In this document: positions 7,656-16,332 of the stretch, one piece after another | Layout: every line of letters begins with the position of its first letter | How positions within the stretch are numbered: the stretch's first letter is position 1 | From: Bradyrhizobium sacchari | Lineage (GTDB): Bacteria > Pseudomonadota > Alphaproteobacteria > Rhizobiales > Xanthobacteraceae | Length of the DNA: 42,591 nt | Direction: 5' to 3' | Assembly (NCBI RefSeq): GCF_002068095.1 | Contig: NZ_LWIG01000001.1 | Span: 752,295-794,885 of the forward strand | The notes under the pieces: model-generated | Databases searched by the model: none | What the model was told of the DNA's origin: nothing | The model's input: only the letters and a program-made list of their open reading frames with translations | Program-made: the position numbers and the translations under genes

Positions 7656-8987
7656 CTAGACCTCATCGAACAGGCGTTGTGAAAGTTTCGAGCGGATGTT
7701 GCCTTTGGGATCGAGCGATTTGCGGATCGCGTTGAAGCGCGGCAGAGCAGGATAACCGGCCTCGAACGTCGCGCGCGACTGGCGCGCGTCCTTGGCAAGA
7801 TAGAGCCGGCCGCCGGCCGCGACGACCAGATGGTCGATCTCGTCGAGGAACTCCAGGATGCCGCCCTTCACCGGGAAATCCAGCGCCAGCGTGTAGCCGG
7901 GCAGCGGAAACGACAGAAGGCCGTCGCCCTGGCCGAGCTTCTTCAGCACGGCGAGGAAGGACGCGTCGCCGCGCCGCGCGACGCGATCGAGGATGTCGCC
8001 GAGCACGTCGCGCGCACCGGCTTCCGGGATCACGCATTGGTGCTGCAGGAAACCGCGCTTGCCGTAGATGCGATTCCAGTCGGCAAGGCTGTCGAGCGGG
8101 AAGAAATAGGGATAGAGCGATACCAATTGGCTGCCGCCGGCGCGCCGCGCGCCCAAGCGATAATAGAGTTCGTTGAAGGCGCGGATGCTGTAGCGGTTCA
8201 GCGTCATCGACGGCATGTCGATCGGCACGGCGAGGCCGGGATTCCTGCCGAGCGGAAATGCGTCGGCACCGTCCGCAAGCTCATCCTTGCCGGCATGCTC
8301 GCCGAGATAGATCAGCGATCGGCCGAGACTTCGCCCGCGCGCGGCGCAATCGATCCACGCCACCGAATAGGTCGCGGTATCGCCCGCATCGAGCGCGCGC
8401 ATCGCGGCATCGAGATCGGAGGCGGCGATCACGCGCTCGCGGATCCAGCCCGTTTCGACCGGCCGCAATCGCATCGACGCCTCCAGGATCACGCCGGTGA
8501 GGCCCATGCCGCCGACGGTCGCGAAGAACGCGTCGGAATTCTGTTCGCGCGAGACCTCGATGGTCTCGCCCTCGCCGGTCGCCAGCTGAATCCTGTCGAC
8601 ATAGCGGCCGAAGCCGCCCTCGCAATGATGGTTCTTGCCGTGCACGTCGGCCGCGATGGCGCCGCCGACCGAGACGAAGCGCGTGCCGGGCACGACGAAG
8701 GGCAGGAAGCCGCGCGGACCAAAAGTGTCGATCAGGTCCGCCAGCAGCACGCCGGCTTCGAGACGGATGCGGCCCGTCACGGGATCGAACGACCTGATCC
8801 GGTCGAATCCGGTCATCGCGACGGTCCTGGCAGTTCCGATCGCGGCATCGCCATAGGCCCGGCCGTTGCCCCGTGCCACCGATCCGGTCACATCAGCGAC
8901 GGCTTCGCCCACGGCCTCGAACGAGCGCGGACGCAGCAGATCGGTATCAACGACCGGGAAGCGCCCCCAACCGGAGACGAGGGTCAT
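7656..8987 (-). CDS. dprE1: DprE1-like FAD-dependent decaprenylphosphoryl-ribose 2-oxidase
   Basis: A 443-residue VAO-type flavoprotein. The FAD-binding part contains VARGNGRAYGDAA and GGAIAADVHGKNHH; H116 corresponds to H132 of Mycobacterium tuberculosis DprE1. The C-terminal substrate domain contains LSFPLPGYTLALDFPVKGG and LYLAKDAR, with K399 matching the catalytic K418. It oxidises the 2-hydroxyl of polyprenylphosphoryl-ribose, the first half of the epimerisation to arabinose. The residue equivalent to Cys387, the covalent benzothiazinone target, is alanine (A368), with the 31-residue spacing to the lysine conserved. It lies directly upstream of dprE2 and downstream of uppP. Confidence 0.9.
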   Translation of the reverse strand: MTLVSGWGRFPVVDTDLLRPRSFEAVGEAVADVTGSVARGNGRAYGDAAIGTARTVAMTGFDRIRSFDPVTGRIRLEAGVLLADLIDTFGPRGFLPFVVPGTRFVSVGGAIAADVHGKNHHCEGGFGRYVDRIQLATGEGETIEVSREQNSDAFFATVGGMGLTGVILEASMRLRPVETGWIRERVIAASDLDAAMRALDAGDTATYSVAWIDCAARGRSLGRSLIYLGEHAGKDELADGADAFPLGRNPGLAVPIDMPSMTLNRYSIRAFNELYYRLGARRAGGSQLVSLYPYFFPLDSLADWNRIYGKRGFLQHQCVIPEAGARDVLGDILDRVARRGDASFLAVLKKLGQGDGLLSFPLPGYTLALDFPVKGGILEFLDEIDHLVVAAGGRLYLAKDARQSRATFEAGYPALPRFNAIRKSLDPKGNIRSKLSQRLFDEV

Positions 8988-9092
8988 GGTTCAGCTCCTG
9001 TGCCGGGCGAGGGCCGCCCCGCGTCGGAAACTGCCTACCGGTCAAAAGCTTATTTTGCGTTGAGAGCGTGGGTCCAGCGGGAAGTCTCGGTG

Positions 9093-9121
9093 CCCACCTC
9101 GCCCCAGCGGGGAGAGGTGGG
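9093..9121. repeat. Palindromic repeat between uppP and dprE1
   Basis: An inverted repeat, CCCACCTC ... GAGGTGGG, encloses GCCCC-AGC-GGGG, giving a strong stem-loop. It sits in the 172-base gap between uppP and dprE1, which both read on the minus strand. It belongs to the common short intergenic palindromes of this genome and may partly uncouple dprE1 expression from uppP. No T tract was seen. Confidence 0.65.
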
Positions 9122-9159
9122 AACGAGAGTCTTGGCCAGCAGGACCCGATCAGAGATTC

Positions 9160-9966
9160 CTACCGCCCGAGCGCCAGCGCGATCAGGCCGAGCGTGCCGA
9201 CGATGACGCGCCACCAGGCGAACACCACGAAGCCGTGGCGGGTGACGTAGGTCAAAAACGTCTTCACGACGATGATCGCGGTGATGAACGACACGATGAA
9301 GCCGATCGCGACGATGCCCATGTGGTCCATCGTCATCTCGGAGCGGTTCTTGTAGAAATCGTAGGCGAACGCGCCGATCATGGTGGGGATGGCGAGGAAG
9401 AAGGAAAACTCCGCCGCCGCGCGCTTGTCGGCGCCGAGCAGCATCGCCGCGACGATGCTGGCGCCGGAGCGCGACACGCCCGGGATCATCGCCACGCACT
9501 GCGCGATGCCGATATAGAGATACATCAGCAGCGGGAACCTAGTGGCGTCGTGCTCACGCGGCTTGAGGTCGAGCTTGTCGACCCAGAGCAGGATGGCGCC
9601 GCCCACGATCAGCGTGAAGCAGACGACCCAGGGATTGAACAGCACGCTCTTGATGTATTTGCCGGCAACGAGGCCGACGACGACGGCCGGCAGAAACGCC
9701 ACCAGCACGCCGATCACGAAACGACGCGCATAGGCATCGCCCGTGAAGAAGCCGATCGCAACGTCCCAGAGCTTCCTGAAATACAGCCCGACGATCGCGA
9801 GGATCGCACCGAGCTGGATCAGAACGGTGAACGAATCCCAGAAGGCGCCTTCACCAAGATGGAAGAAGCGCTCGGCGAGCAGCAGGTGGCCGGTCGAGGA
9901 CACGGGAAGGAACTCGGTCACACCCTCGATGATGCCGAGGATCACTGCCCGTATTGCGTCTGACAT
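9160..9966 (-). CDS. uppP: Undecaprenyl-diphosphate phosphatase UppP (BacA)
   Basis: A 268-residue polytopic membrane protein of the UppP/BacA family, which recycles undecaprenyl diphosphate to the monophosphate carrier used for peptidoglycan and O-antigen synthesis. Both signature regions are present: IIEGVTEFLPVSSTGHLLL near the N-terminus, with the catalytic Glu pair, and MIPGVSRSGAS in the middle. Length and hydrophobic profile match the family. It lies upstream of dprE1 and dprE2 on the same strand. Polyprenyl phosphate is also the acceptor of the UbiA-DprE pathway, so the grouping makes metabolic sense, though cotranscription is unproven. Confidence 0.95.
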   Translation of the reverse strand: MSDAIRAVILGIIEGVTEFLPVSSTGHLLLAERFFHLGEGAFWDSFTVLIQLGAILAIVGLYFRKLWDVAIGFFTGDAYARRFVIGVLVAFLPAVVVGLVAGKYIKSVLFNPWVVCFTLIVGGAILLWVDKLDLKPREHDATRFPLLMYLYIGIAQCVAMIPGVSRSGASIVAAMLLGADKRAAAEFSFFLAIPTMIGAFAYDFYKNRSEMTMDHMGIVAIGFIVSFITAIIVVKTFLTYVTRHGFVVFAWWRVIVGTLGLIALALGR

Positions 9967-10135
9967 ATTTACGGTCCATTTCGGCTGGAAAAGCGGGGCT
10001 CTTCTCGCCTATTCCCCCCAATGCTGCAATCGCAAAATGCGGCATCACGCTCTTGCTTCGCGGTTTTGAAGGACTAGTGTGGCGCCGCACAAACATTGAT
10101 GGATTCTTAAGCACCATCAAATAATCAAAGGCTTC

Positions 10136-10828
10136 ATGTTTACGCTGTTTCATCATCCGTTCTGCCCGCATTCGCGCTTCATCCGCCTGATCGCGGGCGA
10201 ATACGGGCTCGACCTCAAACTGGTCGAAGAGCGTAGCTGGGAACGGCGCGAGGCATTTTTGCTGCTCAATGCGGCGGGCACGACGCCTGTCCTGGTCGAC
10301 GACGAGCAGCCGCCGATCCCGGGCGCGGCGATCATCGCCGAATATGTCGACGAGGCCTATGGCGTCGAGATGGGACCCAAGCGCCTGATGCCGGAAACAA
10401 TCGGCGAGCGTGTCGAGGTGCGCCGGCTGATGGCCTGGTTCAACGAAAAATTCTTCGAGGAGGTTTCGCACCCCCTGGTCACCGAGCGCATCTACAAGCG
10501 CTTCATGAGCGAGGAGAACGGCGGCGGTCCGCCTTCGGCCGACGTGATGCGGGCGGCCAAGGCCAACGTGCGCTATCATCTCGCCTATATCGGCTGGCTG
10601 GCGCAGACGCGCAACTTCCTCGCCGGCGACCGGCTCACCTACGCGGATCTCGCCGCCGCGGCGCATCTCTCGGCGATCGACTATCTGGGCGACGTGCCAT
10701 GGAGCGAGGACGACGCAGCAAAGGCGTGGTACGCGCGGGTGAAATCCCGCCCGTCGTTCCGCCCGCTGCTGAGCGAATGGCTGGCCGGCGTGCCGGCGTC
10801 GCGGACCTATGTGGACCTGGATTTCTGA
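10136..10828 (+). CDS. Glutathione S-transferase family protein
   Basis: A 230-residue cytosolic GST-fold protein. An N-terminal thioredoxin-like domain carries FCPHS near residue 9 (a CPxS glutathione-site motif) and the cis-proline region GTTPVLVDD. The linker [16 protein letters not shown] leads into an all-alpha C-terminal domain, with [22 protein letters not shown] as the usual N-capping region. The substrate is not deducible. It is transcribed divergently from uppP, and its stop codon falls inside the queG frame, so the two genes form a unit. Confidence 0.88.
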   Translation: MFTLFHHPFCPHSRFIRLIAGEYGLDLKLVEERSWERREAFLLLNAAGTTPVLVDDEQPPIPGAAIIAEYVDEAYGVEMGPKRLMPETIGERVEVRRLMAWFNEKFFEEVSHPLVTERIYKRFMSEENGGGPPSADVMRAAKANVRYHLAYIGWLAQTRNFLAGDRLTYADLAAAAHLSAIDYLGDVPWSEDDAAKAWYARVKSRPSFRPLLSEWLAGVPASRTYVDLDF

Positions 10829-11952
10829 ACGCCGATCCGACTGAACTGAAGGCGGCGCTGGAACGCGAGGCACGCGCGCTCGGCTTCGACTGCATCGGCG
10901 TCACGGCGCCTGGCACGATCGAGGCGGCCGGAAAGCACTTCCTCGAATTCATCGCCGCAGGCGGCCATGGCGACATGGACTGGCTCGCGGCGCAGCCGGA
11001 GCGACGCGTCGATCCGCGCGGGCTGTGGGCCGACGTGCGCAGCGTCATCATGCTCGGCATCAATTACGGCCCCGACTCCGATCCGCTGGCGATCCTGAAG
11101 CAGCGTACGCGCGCGGCGATCTCGGTCTATGCGCAGGGCGACGATTATCACGACCTCATCAAGAAGCGGCTGAAGGCGCTGGCGCGCTGGCTGGTCGCGA
11201 CCGCGCCGTCGGACGTGAAGGTGTTCGTCGACACTGCCGCCGTAATGGAAAAGCCGCTGGCGCAGGCCGCGCATCTGGGCTGGCAGGGCAAGCACACCAA
11301 TCTCGTCTCGCGCGACTTCGGCTCCTGGCTGTTCCTCGGCGCGATCTACACGACGCTGGAGCTGCCGCGCGACGATCCCGAGATCGACCATTGCGGCTCG
11401 TGCCGGGCATGTCTCGACATTTGCCCCACCGCGGCATTCCCCGCACCCTACAGGCTCGATGCGCGGCGCTGCATCTCGTATCTCACCATCGAGAACAAGG
11501 GGCCGATCCCGCAGGAGTTTCGCAAGAGCATCGGCAACCGCATCTATGGCTGCGACGATTGCCTCGCCGCCTGCCCGTGGAACAAGTTTGCGCAGGAAGG
11601 GCGCGAGGCGAAGCTTGCGGCGCGCGATGAACTGCGCGCGCCATCGCTTGCCGAACTCGCACGGCTCGACGACGCGGCGTTTCGTACGCTGTTCACGAAG
11701 TCGCCGGTCAAGCGCATCGGCCGCGACAGGTTCTTGCGCAACGTGCTGATCGCGATCGGCAACTCTGGAGAGGCAACGCTGGCCGAGGAGGCGCGGCGAC
11801 TGCTGGACGATGGGAGCCCGCTGGTGCGGGGGGCTGCGGTGTGGGCGCTGGCGCAACTGGTGGCGCGGGACGAGTTTGAGGCGCTCATGACCAGTGCAAT
11901 TGCCAACGAGCACGATGAGAGTGTGCGCGAGGAGTGGCAGGCCGCTTCCTAG
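10777..11952 (+). CDS. queG: Epoxyqueuosine reductase QueG
   Basis: A cobalamin- and [4Fe-4S]-dependent enzyme that reduces epoxyqueuosine to queuosine at the tRNA wobble base. Two ferredoxin-type clusters are visible: [13 protein letters not shown] and [10 protein letters not shown]. The N-terminal cobalamin-binding half includes [19 protein letters not shown], and a C-terminal HEAT-like segment reads [20 protein letters not shown]. The start is uncertain. ATG at 10777 overlaps the GST gene by 52 bases; a CTG at 10825 overlapping the GST stop would give an N-terminus nearer to homologues; an ATG at 10699 looks too early. About 391 residues with the 10777 start. Confidence 0.92.
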   Translation: MAGRRAGVADLCGPGFLNADPTELKAALEREARALGFDCIGVTAPGTIEAAGKHFLEFIAAGGHGDMDWLAAQPERRVDPRGLWADVRSVIMLGINYGPDSDPLAILKQRTRAAISVYAQGDDYHDLIKKRLKALARWLVATAPSDVKVFVDTAAVMEKPLAQAAHLGWQGKHTNLVSRDFGSWLFLGAIYTTLELPRDDPEIDHCGSCRACLDICPTAAFPAPYRLDARRCISYLTIENKGPIPQEFRKSIGNRIYGCDDCLAACPWNKFAQEGREAKLAARDELRAPSLAELARLDDAAFRTLFTKSPVKRIGRDRFLRNVLIAIGNSGEATLAEEARRLLDDGSPLVRGAAVWALAQLVARDEFEALMTSAIANEHDESVREEWQAAS

Positions 11953-11960
11953 CTCTCCAA

Positions 11961-12066
11961 TGTCATGCCCCGGCTTGACCGGGCATCCAGTACGCCGCGG
12001 CTTCTCGACTCGATCACTGCCGTTTCGGAATGCTGGATCGCCCGATCAAGCCGGGCGATGACAGCG
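11961..12066. repeat. Long imperfect inverted repeat downstream of queG
   Basis: The arms TGTCATGCCCCGGCTTGACC and GATCAAGCCGGGCGATGACA (ends approximate) are inverted and flank a variable centre. The GACCGGGCATCCAG/CTGGATCGCCCG portions also pair. This is a widespread type of Bradyrhizobium/Rhodopseudomonas intergenic palindrome. It fills most of the 199-base gap between queG and the thioesterase-like gene and could form a long hairpin in the transcript. Confidence 0.75.
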
Positions 12067-12151
12067 TTGTTGTGGCTGGAGCGGCGCGCCCCTGACCGCC
12101 GTGCGAGCACCACCCTTGATTTCCCCGCGCGTTCCCGCAAAGTCGCGCGTC

Positions 12152-12949
12152 ATGACAGACATGCCTTTCTTCACCCGCGAGGGCGATACATTCCATCCGA
12201 CGGAAGTCGCCAATGGCCCGTGGGACCCGAAATCGCTGCACGGACGCGTGATCGTCGGCCTGCTCGGCTTCGCCATCGAGGAGCGCCATTCCGGCCCTGA
12301 ATTCGTGCCGGCCCGCCTGACCGTCGACATGTTCCGGCTGCCGACCATCGACAAGCCGATTCAAGTCGCGACGCGGCTCGTCCGCGACGGACTGCGCATC
12401 CGCGTGGTCGAAGCAGAATTTGTTTCCGGCGGCGTCAGCATGGCGCGCGCCTCCTGCCAGCTGCTGCGCAAGACGCAGAATCCGGACGGCAATGTCTGGT
12501 CGCCGCCGAACTGGGAGGTGCCGAAGCCATCAGACATTCCGAAACCGACCGACCCCAGGCTCGGCATGAACGGCAAATGGACGACGCGCCCGATTGTCGG
12601 CCATATGGGCTCGCTCGGTCCGCGCCGATTGTGGATGAGCGAGGTGCGCGAGCTCGTTGCCGGCGTTGCCATGACGCCGTTCGTCCATGTCGCCGTGGGC
12701 GCCGATTTCGCGAGCCCCTTTGCCAATGCCGGCGACAAGGGGCTCGGCTACATCAACAGTGACGTCACGATCTATCTGCACCGCCTGCCGGTGACGAACT
12801 GGATCGGCTTCGAGGTGGTCAATCACCAGGCCACCGATGGCGTCGCGATCGGCGAATGCTGGCTCTATGACGAACAGGGCCCGATCGGCACCGCGACGGT
12901 CGCGGCGCTCGCACAGCGCAAGCCGATGCCGAAGGTGTCGCCGCCGTAG
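12152..12949 (+). CDS. Thioesterase-family (double hotdog) protein
   Basis: A 265-residue soluble protein resembling acyl-CoA thioesterases of the TesB-like, tandem-hotdog type. The N-terminal half has HGRVIVGLLGFAIEE and PARLTVDMFRLPTIDKPIQV, followed by a strand rich in RDGLRIRVVEAEF and GGVSMARASCQLL, typical of a hotdog helix-strand pattern. The second half (VGADFASPFAN, YINSDVTIYLHRLPVTNWIG) ends with DGVAIGECWLYDEQGPIG. It probably hydrolyses an acyl-CoA, substrate unknown. ATG at 12152 (MTDMPFF) is chosen; an upstream ATG at 12101 encodes a segment overlapping the repeat region. Confidence 0.75.
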   Translation: MTDMPFFTREGDTFHPTEVANGPWDPKSLHGRVIVGLLGFAIEERHSGPEFVPARLTVDMFRLPTIDKPIQVATRLVRDGLRIRVVEAEFVSGGVSMARASCQLLRKTQNPDGNVWSPPNWEVPKPSDIPKPTDPRLGMNGKWTTRPIVGHMGSLGPRRLWMSEVRELVAGVAMTPFVHVAVGADFASPFANAGDKGLGYINSDVTIYLHRLPVTNWIGFEVVNHQATDGVAIGECWLYDEQGPIGTATVAALAQRKPMPKVSPP

Positions 12950-12950
12950 T

Positions 12951-13056
12951 TGTCATTCCGGGCCACGCGAAGCGTGAGCCCGGAATCCATCTCACCTCTC
13001 GGACTGCCGCCCGATGGATTTCGGGCTCGCGACTTCGTCGCGCCCCGGAATGACGA
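12951..13056. repeat. TGTCATTCCGGG palindromic repeat between convergent genes
   Basis: The outer arms TGTCATTCCGGG and CCCCGGAATGACGAC are inverted, with inner hairpins CGCGAAGCGTG and GCGACTTCGTCGC. The element fills the whole gap between the thioesterase-like stop and the NTF2-like stop. The same family recurs at 32331-32410. It may work as a bidirectional message end. Confidence 0.8.
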
Positions 13057-13524
13057 CTACCCCAAATGCCGCTGCATCTCCGGCCGCGCCTTCAATTCCG
13101 CGCCCTGCTTGGCGACGATCTTCGCGATTCTTTCAGGCGCGAACTTCAGGTCGACGAACGCCGGCGCGGTGTTGGCGACCTCGTGATAGTCAGCGATCCT
13201 GCCGTCACGCAACGTCATGATCGCAACGCCCTCGAACATCGCCCGCGCGCCGTTCGCTTCGGGCAGGGTTGATGTGTAGCTGAAGGTGTAGCGCGCATAG
13301 AGCGTGGTGCCATCAGACACGGGATCGTGCATGTCCCAGCGAAAGTCGGTCGCCGTGCGATAGAACCAGTCGTCGATCATCGCGGCGATCTTCTCGCGGC
13401 CGGCGAAGGCGCCGTAGAAGACGTCATGATAGACGCCGTCTTCGGTGAACAGCTCGGCGAAGGCTTTTCCGTTGCGCTGCTCGACGGCATCGCAGAACGC
13501 GCGCAGCATGGCGGTGGTGGTCAT
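13057..13524 (-). CDS. NTF2/SnoaL-like protein
   Basis: A 155-residue protein of the nuclear transport factor 2-like (SnoaL) fold: an N-terminal helix pair (AMLRAFCDAVEQRNGKAFAELFTED), the turn GVYHDVFYG, a strand region WDMHDPVSDGTTLYARYTF, and RDGRIADYHEV near the end. Members include isomerases, hydrolases and proteins with no known activity, so no reaction is assigned. GGAG lies about nine bases before the ATG. It is probably a single gene bounded by repeats on both sides. Confidence 0.8.
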   Translation of the reverse strand: MTTTAMLRAFCDAVEQRNGKAFAELFTEDGVYHDVFYGAFAGREKIAAMIDDWFYRTATDFRWDMHDPVSDGTTLYARYTFSYTSTLPEANGARAMFEGVAIMTLRDGRIADYHEVANTAPAFVDLKFAPERIAKIVAKQGAELKARPEMQRHLG

Positions 13525-13550
13525 CGGCGTGTCTCCCGGTGCTCTTTTTG

Positions 13551-13712
13551 CGCTCTCCTTGCGGGAGAGGGTGGATCAATCGCGCTTGGCCCGATTGAGA
13601 CGGGTGAGGGGTTGCTTCCGCGAGTGCGACTCTCATTTGAGCGCGCGAAGATAACCGCTCATCCGGTTTCGCTTCGCGAAGCCACCTTCTCCCACAAGGG
13701 AGAAGGAAGAGG
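13551..13712. repeat. Composite repeat, copy 1 (about 160 bp)
   Basis: In order it contains GCGGGAGAGGGTGG, GAGACGGGTGAGGGGT, a CCGCGAG segment, CATCCGG, and GCCACCTTCTCCCACAAGGG with a GAGAAGG end. The same blocks in the same order and orientation occur at 28548-28732, so this is a multi-module intergenic repeat and not a simple palindrome. It fills the gap between the hydrolase stop and the NTF2-like start. No ORF lies inside. Confidence 0.75.
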
Positions 13713-13717
13713 ACACT

Positions 13718-14506
13718 TCACCCGATCTCGGCGACCGCGGCAAGAATGCGCGCGATGTCCTGCGGGCGCGACAAGCGATGGTCGCCGTCCTGGATCATGG
13801 TGAGCACGACGTCGTCGGCCGGCAGGCGATGCGTCAGCGCGAAGGCGTGCTGCCACGGCACATCGGGATCCTGCGCGCCCTGCAGGATGCGGACGGGGCA
13901 GCCGAGATCGATCGCGCTGCCAAGCACGAGATGATTGCGTCCCTCCTCGATCAGCGTGCGCGTGATCGGATAGGGCGACCCATCGCCATAGTCCGACGGC
14001 CGCAGCCAGAAGCCTTTGGTTTCGATCTCCTTCTTCACCGCTGGTGGAAATTTCTTCCACATCAGCTCCTCGGTGAAGTCCGGCGCCGGCGCGATCAGCA
14101 CGAGCCCGGCGAGCGATGCTTTGCCAGAACGCTTCTTGATCTCGCGCGCGAGCAGCAGCGCCATCCAGCCGCCCATGGAGGAGCCGATCAGGATTTGCGG
14201 GCCGTCGCAGAACCGCTCGAACACGGCGACGCTGTCCTCGAGCCAGCTTCCGATGGTTCCATTGGCGAAATCGCCGCTGGATTCGCCGTGGCCGGAATAA
14301 TCGAACCGGACCACCGCGCGGCCGTGATCCCTGGCCCAGGCGTCCAGCGCCACGGCCTTGCCGCCCAGCATGTCCGACTTGAAGCCACCGAGCCAGACGA
14401 GGCCCGGTCCCGTTCCGGCGCGGTGACGCACCGCGATCCGGCGCGCGGACGGCCCCTCGCCCAATTCAACGAAGTCGAGCACGGCATCGGAAATCGCATC
14501 GGTCAT
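13718..14506 (-). CDS. Alpha/beta hydrolase, ABHD10-like
   Basis: A 262-residue alpha/beta hydrolase. The nucleophile elbow is GSSMGGW, the acid is probably in QGAQDPDVPW, and the histidine in GDHRLSRPQD. The oxyanion side contains WLGGFKSDMLGGKA and FDYSGHGESSGDF, and NGTIGSWLEDSVAV is a further hallmark. Together these resemble mammalian mitochondrial ABHD10, an S-depalmitoylase and acyl-glucuronide esterase, which is itself of likely bacterial origin. Ester or thioester hydrolysis is likely; the physiological substrate is unknown. It is transcribed divergently from infC. Confidence 0.85.
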   Translation of the reverse strand: MTDAISDAVLDFVELGEGPSARRIAVRHRAGTGPGLVWLGGFKSDMLGGKAVALDAWARDHGRAVVRFDYSGHGESSGDFANGTIGSWLEDSVAVFERFCDGPQILIGSSMGGWMALLLAREIKKRSGKASLAGLVLIAPAPDFTEELMWKKFPPAVKKEIETKGFWLRPSDYGDGSPYPITRTLIEEGRNHLVLGSAIDLGCPVRILQGAQDPDVPWQHAFALTHRLPADDVVLTMIQDGDHRLSRPQDIARILAAVAEIG

Positions 14507-14768
14507 GGAACGTTTACTCTGTCTGTGCGGTTTGAGCTGTCCGGAACATTCCCGCGAGGACGCCGGACATCGGCATTGGCCCTAGCATTGGCCCTTGGGA
14601 CGCTTGCGGAACAGAAGCAAGGTGTCTATGTCGTGCAGCGTGCCGACAGGCGTGGCCAAAATGCCTCGCATTTGAGGGTTTTTCCTTTCCTGCGCGAGCG
14701 ACTTGCTTGCCGGCAATCGCATCTTCCTTCAAAATAGCCGCTTCTTTCACAACTTTGGAGAACCACCC

Positions 14769-15308
14769 ATTCGCCGTCCTAATAAAGCTCCGCCCGCTGC
14801 CAGCAAAGACGGGCCGCGCATCAATGATGATATTCGCAATGCGCAGATCCAGCTGATCGATCAGACCGGTGATAACAAAGGCACGGTCGAGACCGTCGTC
14901 GCCATCCGGATGGCCCAGGAAGCTGGCATGGATCTGGTCGAGATTTCGCCGAATACCAGCCCTCCCGTCTGCAAGATCATGGACTACGGGAAGTACAAGT
15001 ATTCCGCTCAGAAGAAGGCCGCTGAAGCCCGCAAGCGGCAGAAGACCGTCGAGATCAAGGAGATCAAGCTCCGCCCGATGATCGACGACCACGATTACGA
15101 CGTGAAGATGCGCGCGATGCAGCGGTTCTTCGAAGAGGGCGACAAGGTCAAGATCACGCTGCGCTATCGCGGCCGCGAAATGGCGCACCAGGAGATCGGC
15201 ACCAAGCTGCTGGACAAGATCAAGACCGACGTCGCCGAGCTCGCCAAGGTCGAGCAGGACGCGCGGTTCGAGGGTCGCCAGGTCGTCATGGTGCTGGCGC
15301 CGCGCTGA
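14769..15308 (+). CDS. infC: Translation initiation factor IF-3 with AUU start
   Basis: A 179-residue IF-3: N-domain with [17 protein letters not shown] and [19 protein letters not shown], basic linker [11 protein letters not shown], and C-domain [19 protein letters not shown] ending VVMVLAPR. The start is ATT at 14769, preceded by TGGAG eight bases upstream, giving the N-terminus MRRPNKAP typical of alphaproteobacteria. No ATG or GTG fits. AUU starts on infC are a known autoregulatory device: IF-3 rejects non-canonical starts and so limits its own synthesis. The upstream frame (from 14703) is not conserved-looking. Confidence 0.97.
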   Translation: MRRPNKAPPAASKDGPRINDDIRNAQIQLIDQTGDNKGTVETVVAIRMAQEAGMDLVEISPNTSPPVCKIMDYGKYKYSAQKKAAEARKRQKTVEIKEIKLRPMIDDHDYDVKMRAMQRFFEEGDKVKITLRYRGREMAHQEIGTKLLDKIKTDVAELAKVEQDARFEGRQVVMVLAPR

Positions 15309-15336
15309 CAGCAGCTCGTTAGGACTTCAAGTATTC

Positions 15337-15370
15337 AACGGCCCGTCCGGATCTCCGGCGGGCCGTTTGT
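15337..15370 (+). terminator. Intrinsic terminator of infC
   Basis: A perfect nine-base stem, AACGGCCCG (15337-15345) with CGGGCCGTT (15359-15367), is followed by TTTGTGTG. It lies 28 bases after the infC stop and just beyond the stop of the convergent exported protein, so it may serve both strands. Confidence 0.8.
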
Positions 15371-15373
15371 GTG

Positions 15374-15778
15374 TCAGCTCCTTGTCGCCTGCCAGGTGCC
15401 GCTACAGCGGTCGCCGGAAATGATACCGCGCCACGAGCCGGCACCGGTCACGCCGGCGAGCCGGCCGCCGCCGCTGGCATGGGAGGCGCCGACCGAAACC
15501 TGGACGGCGACGGCGCCGGAGCGCCTGACCCGGCCCGAAACCCGGCCACCGCCAGCGGACGAGACCCGGCTGCCGATTACGGTGAAGGGGACGCTGTAGC
15601 CCGAGCTGCAATTGCCGCGGGTGGTGGCAAAGGTGACGTTCCAGACGCCGTCATAACCGCCGCCGCGGGCATCTGCAGTTGACGGCAGCGCAGCCGTGGC
15701 GAGCACGGCGACCAGCGCCAGATGGCGCGGACGGGCGAAATCTGCCAGCGAAGAGAGAAATTGAGGGAAATGGGCCAT
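15374..15778 (-). CDS. Small exported protein of unknown function, Gly/Ser-rich
   Basis: I do not recognise this 134-residue protein. It has a long N-terminal region ending in a signal-like helix (LALVAVLATAALPSTADA) with a likely cleavage near ADARGGG. The mature part, beginning GGGYDGVWNVTFATTRG, is rich in Gly, Ser, Val and Arg and contains two Cys, in NCSSGYSV and GDRCSGTW, that could form a disulfide. The repeating VSSAGGGRVSGRV pattern suggests a small beta structure. ATG at 15778 has AGGGA upstream; the frame stays open to 15904. It separates infC from rpmI-rplT. Confidence 0.7.
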   Translation of the reverse strand: MAHFPQFLSSLADFARPRHLALVAVLATAALPSTADARGGGYDGVWNVTFATTRGNCSSGYSVPFTVIGSRVSSAGGGRVSGRVRRSGAVAVQVSVGASHASGGGRLAGVTGAGSWRGIISGDRCSGTWQATRS

Positions 15779-16051
15779 TTTGGTCCCTGCTTCAGGCGAC
15801 ACGACTTGGACAAGGATGGTAGCAATTCCGGATAGTCGCTCGCCAGGTTTCGGCGGTTCATCGTTGCCAATTCGCCCGTTCTCTGTCATAAGCCCGGCCT
15901 TCATCGCCCGGCTGATTAAGGGCTGCCGTGGCGGTGTTCGTGCGGGTTTCGCGCTTGTTCGTAAAACCTGAGCACAATCAACGCTCTAACGAGCATTTTT
16001 GACGGCCAGCCGCCTTCGCGGGCGGATCGCTATGGCCATTAGGAGAGCCAA

Positions 16052-16252
16052 ATGCCCAAGCTGAAGACCAAATCGGGCGCTAAAAAGCGCTTCAAGGTGA
16101 CTGCCACCGGCAAAGTGATGCACGCCCAGCGCGGCAAGCGTCACGGCATGATCAAGCGGACGAAGAAGCAGATCCGTCAGCTCCGCGGCACCCGCGTGCT
16201 GTTCAAGACCGACGGCGACAACGTCAAGAAGTACTTCTTGCCGAACGCCTGA
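16052..16252 (+). CDS. rpmI: 50S ribosomal protein L35
   Basis: A 66-residue, strongly basic protein with the L35 pattern [20 protein letters not shown] and [20 protein letters not shown]. It binds the large subunit. AGGAG lies about eight bases upstream. It precedes rplT by 80 bases in the usual pair. The leader (15905-16051) contains a CCGCC-TTCGCG-GGCGG hairpin just before the ribosome-binding site, which could have a regulatory role, though this is unproven. Confidence 0.98.
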   Translation: MPKLKTKSGAKKRFKVTATGKVMHAQRGKRHGMIKRTKKQIRQLRGTRVLFKTDGDNVKKYFLPNA

Positions 16253-16277
16253 TCGCGTCCACGATCACTGCCATCCC

Positions 16278-16296
16278 TGCCGCATTCGGTGCGGCA
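16278..16296 (+). promoter_or_regulatory. Stem-loop between rpmI and rplT
   Basis: A perfect seven-base stem with a five-base loop, TGCCGCA-TTCGG-TGCGGCA, lies between the L35 stop and the L20 start. No T tract follows, so it is more likely an RNA-stability or translational element than a terminator. L20 autoregulation through leader RNA is known in other bacteria; whether this hairpin takes part is speculation. Confidence 0.45.
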
Positions 16297-16332
16297 ATCC
16301 GATAACCAAAGTCATCTCTGAAGGATTCCGTC

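Noticed and set aside
14573..14595. Two tandem copies of GCATTGGCCCT upstream of infC
   Set aside because: Only two 11-base copies; too short to interpret as an operator array or a minisatellite without comparative data.
14703..14768. Upstream start for infC in the open frame
   Set aside because: The first ATG-like position is not preceded by a ribosome-binding site, and the ATT at 14769 with TGGAG matches the known family N-terminus.
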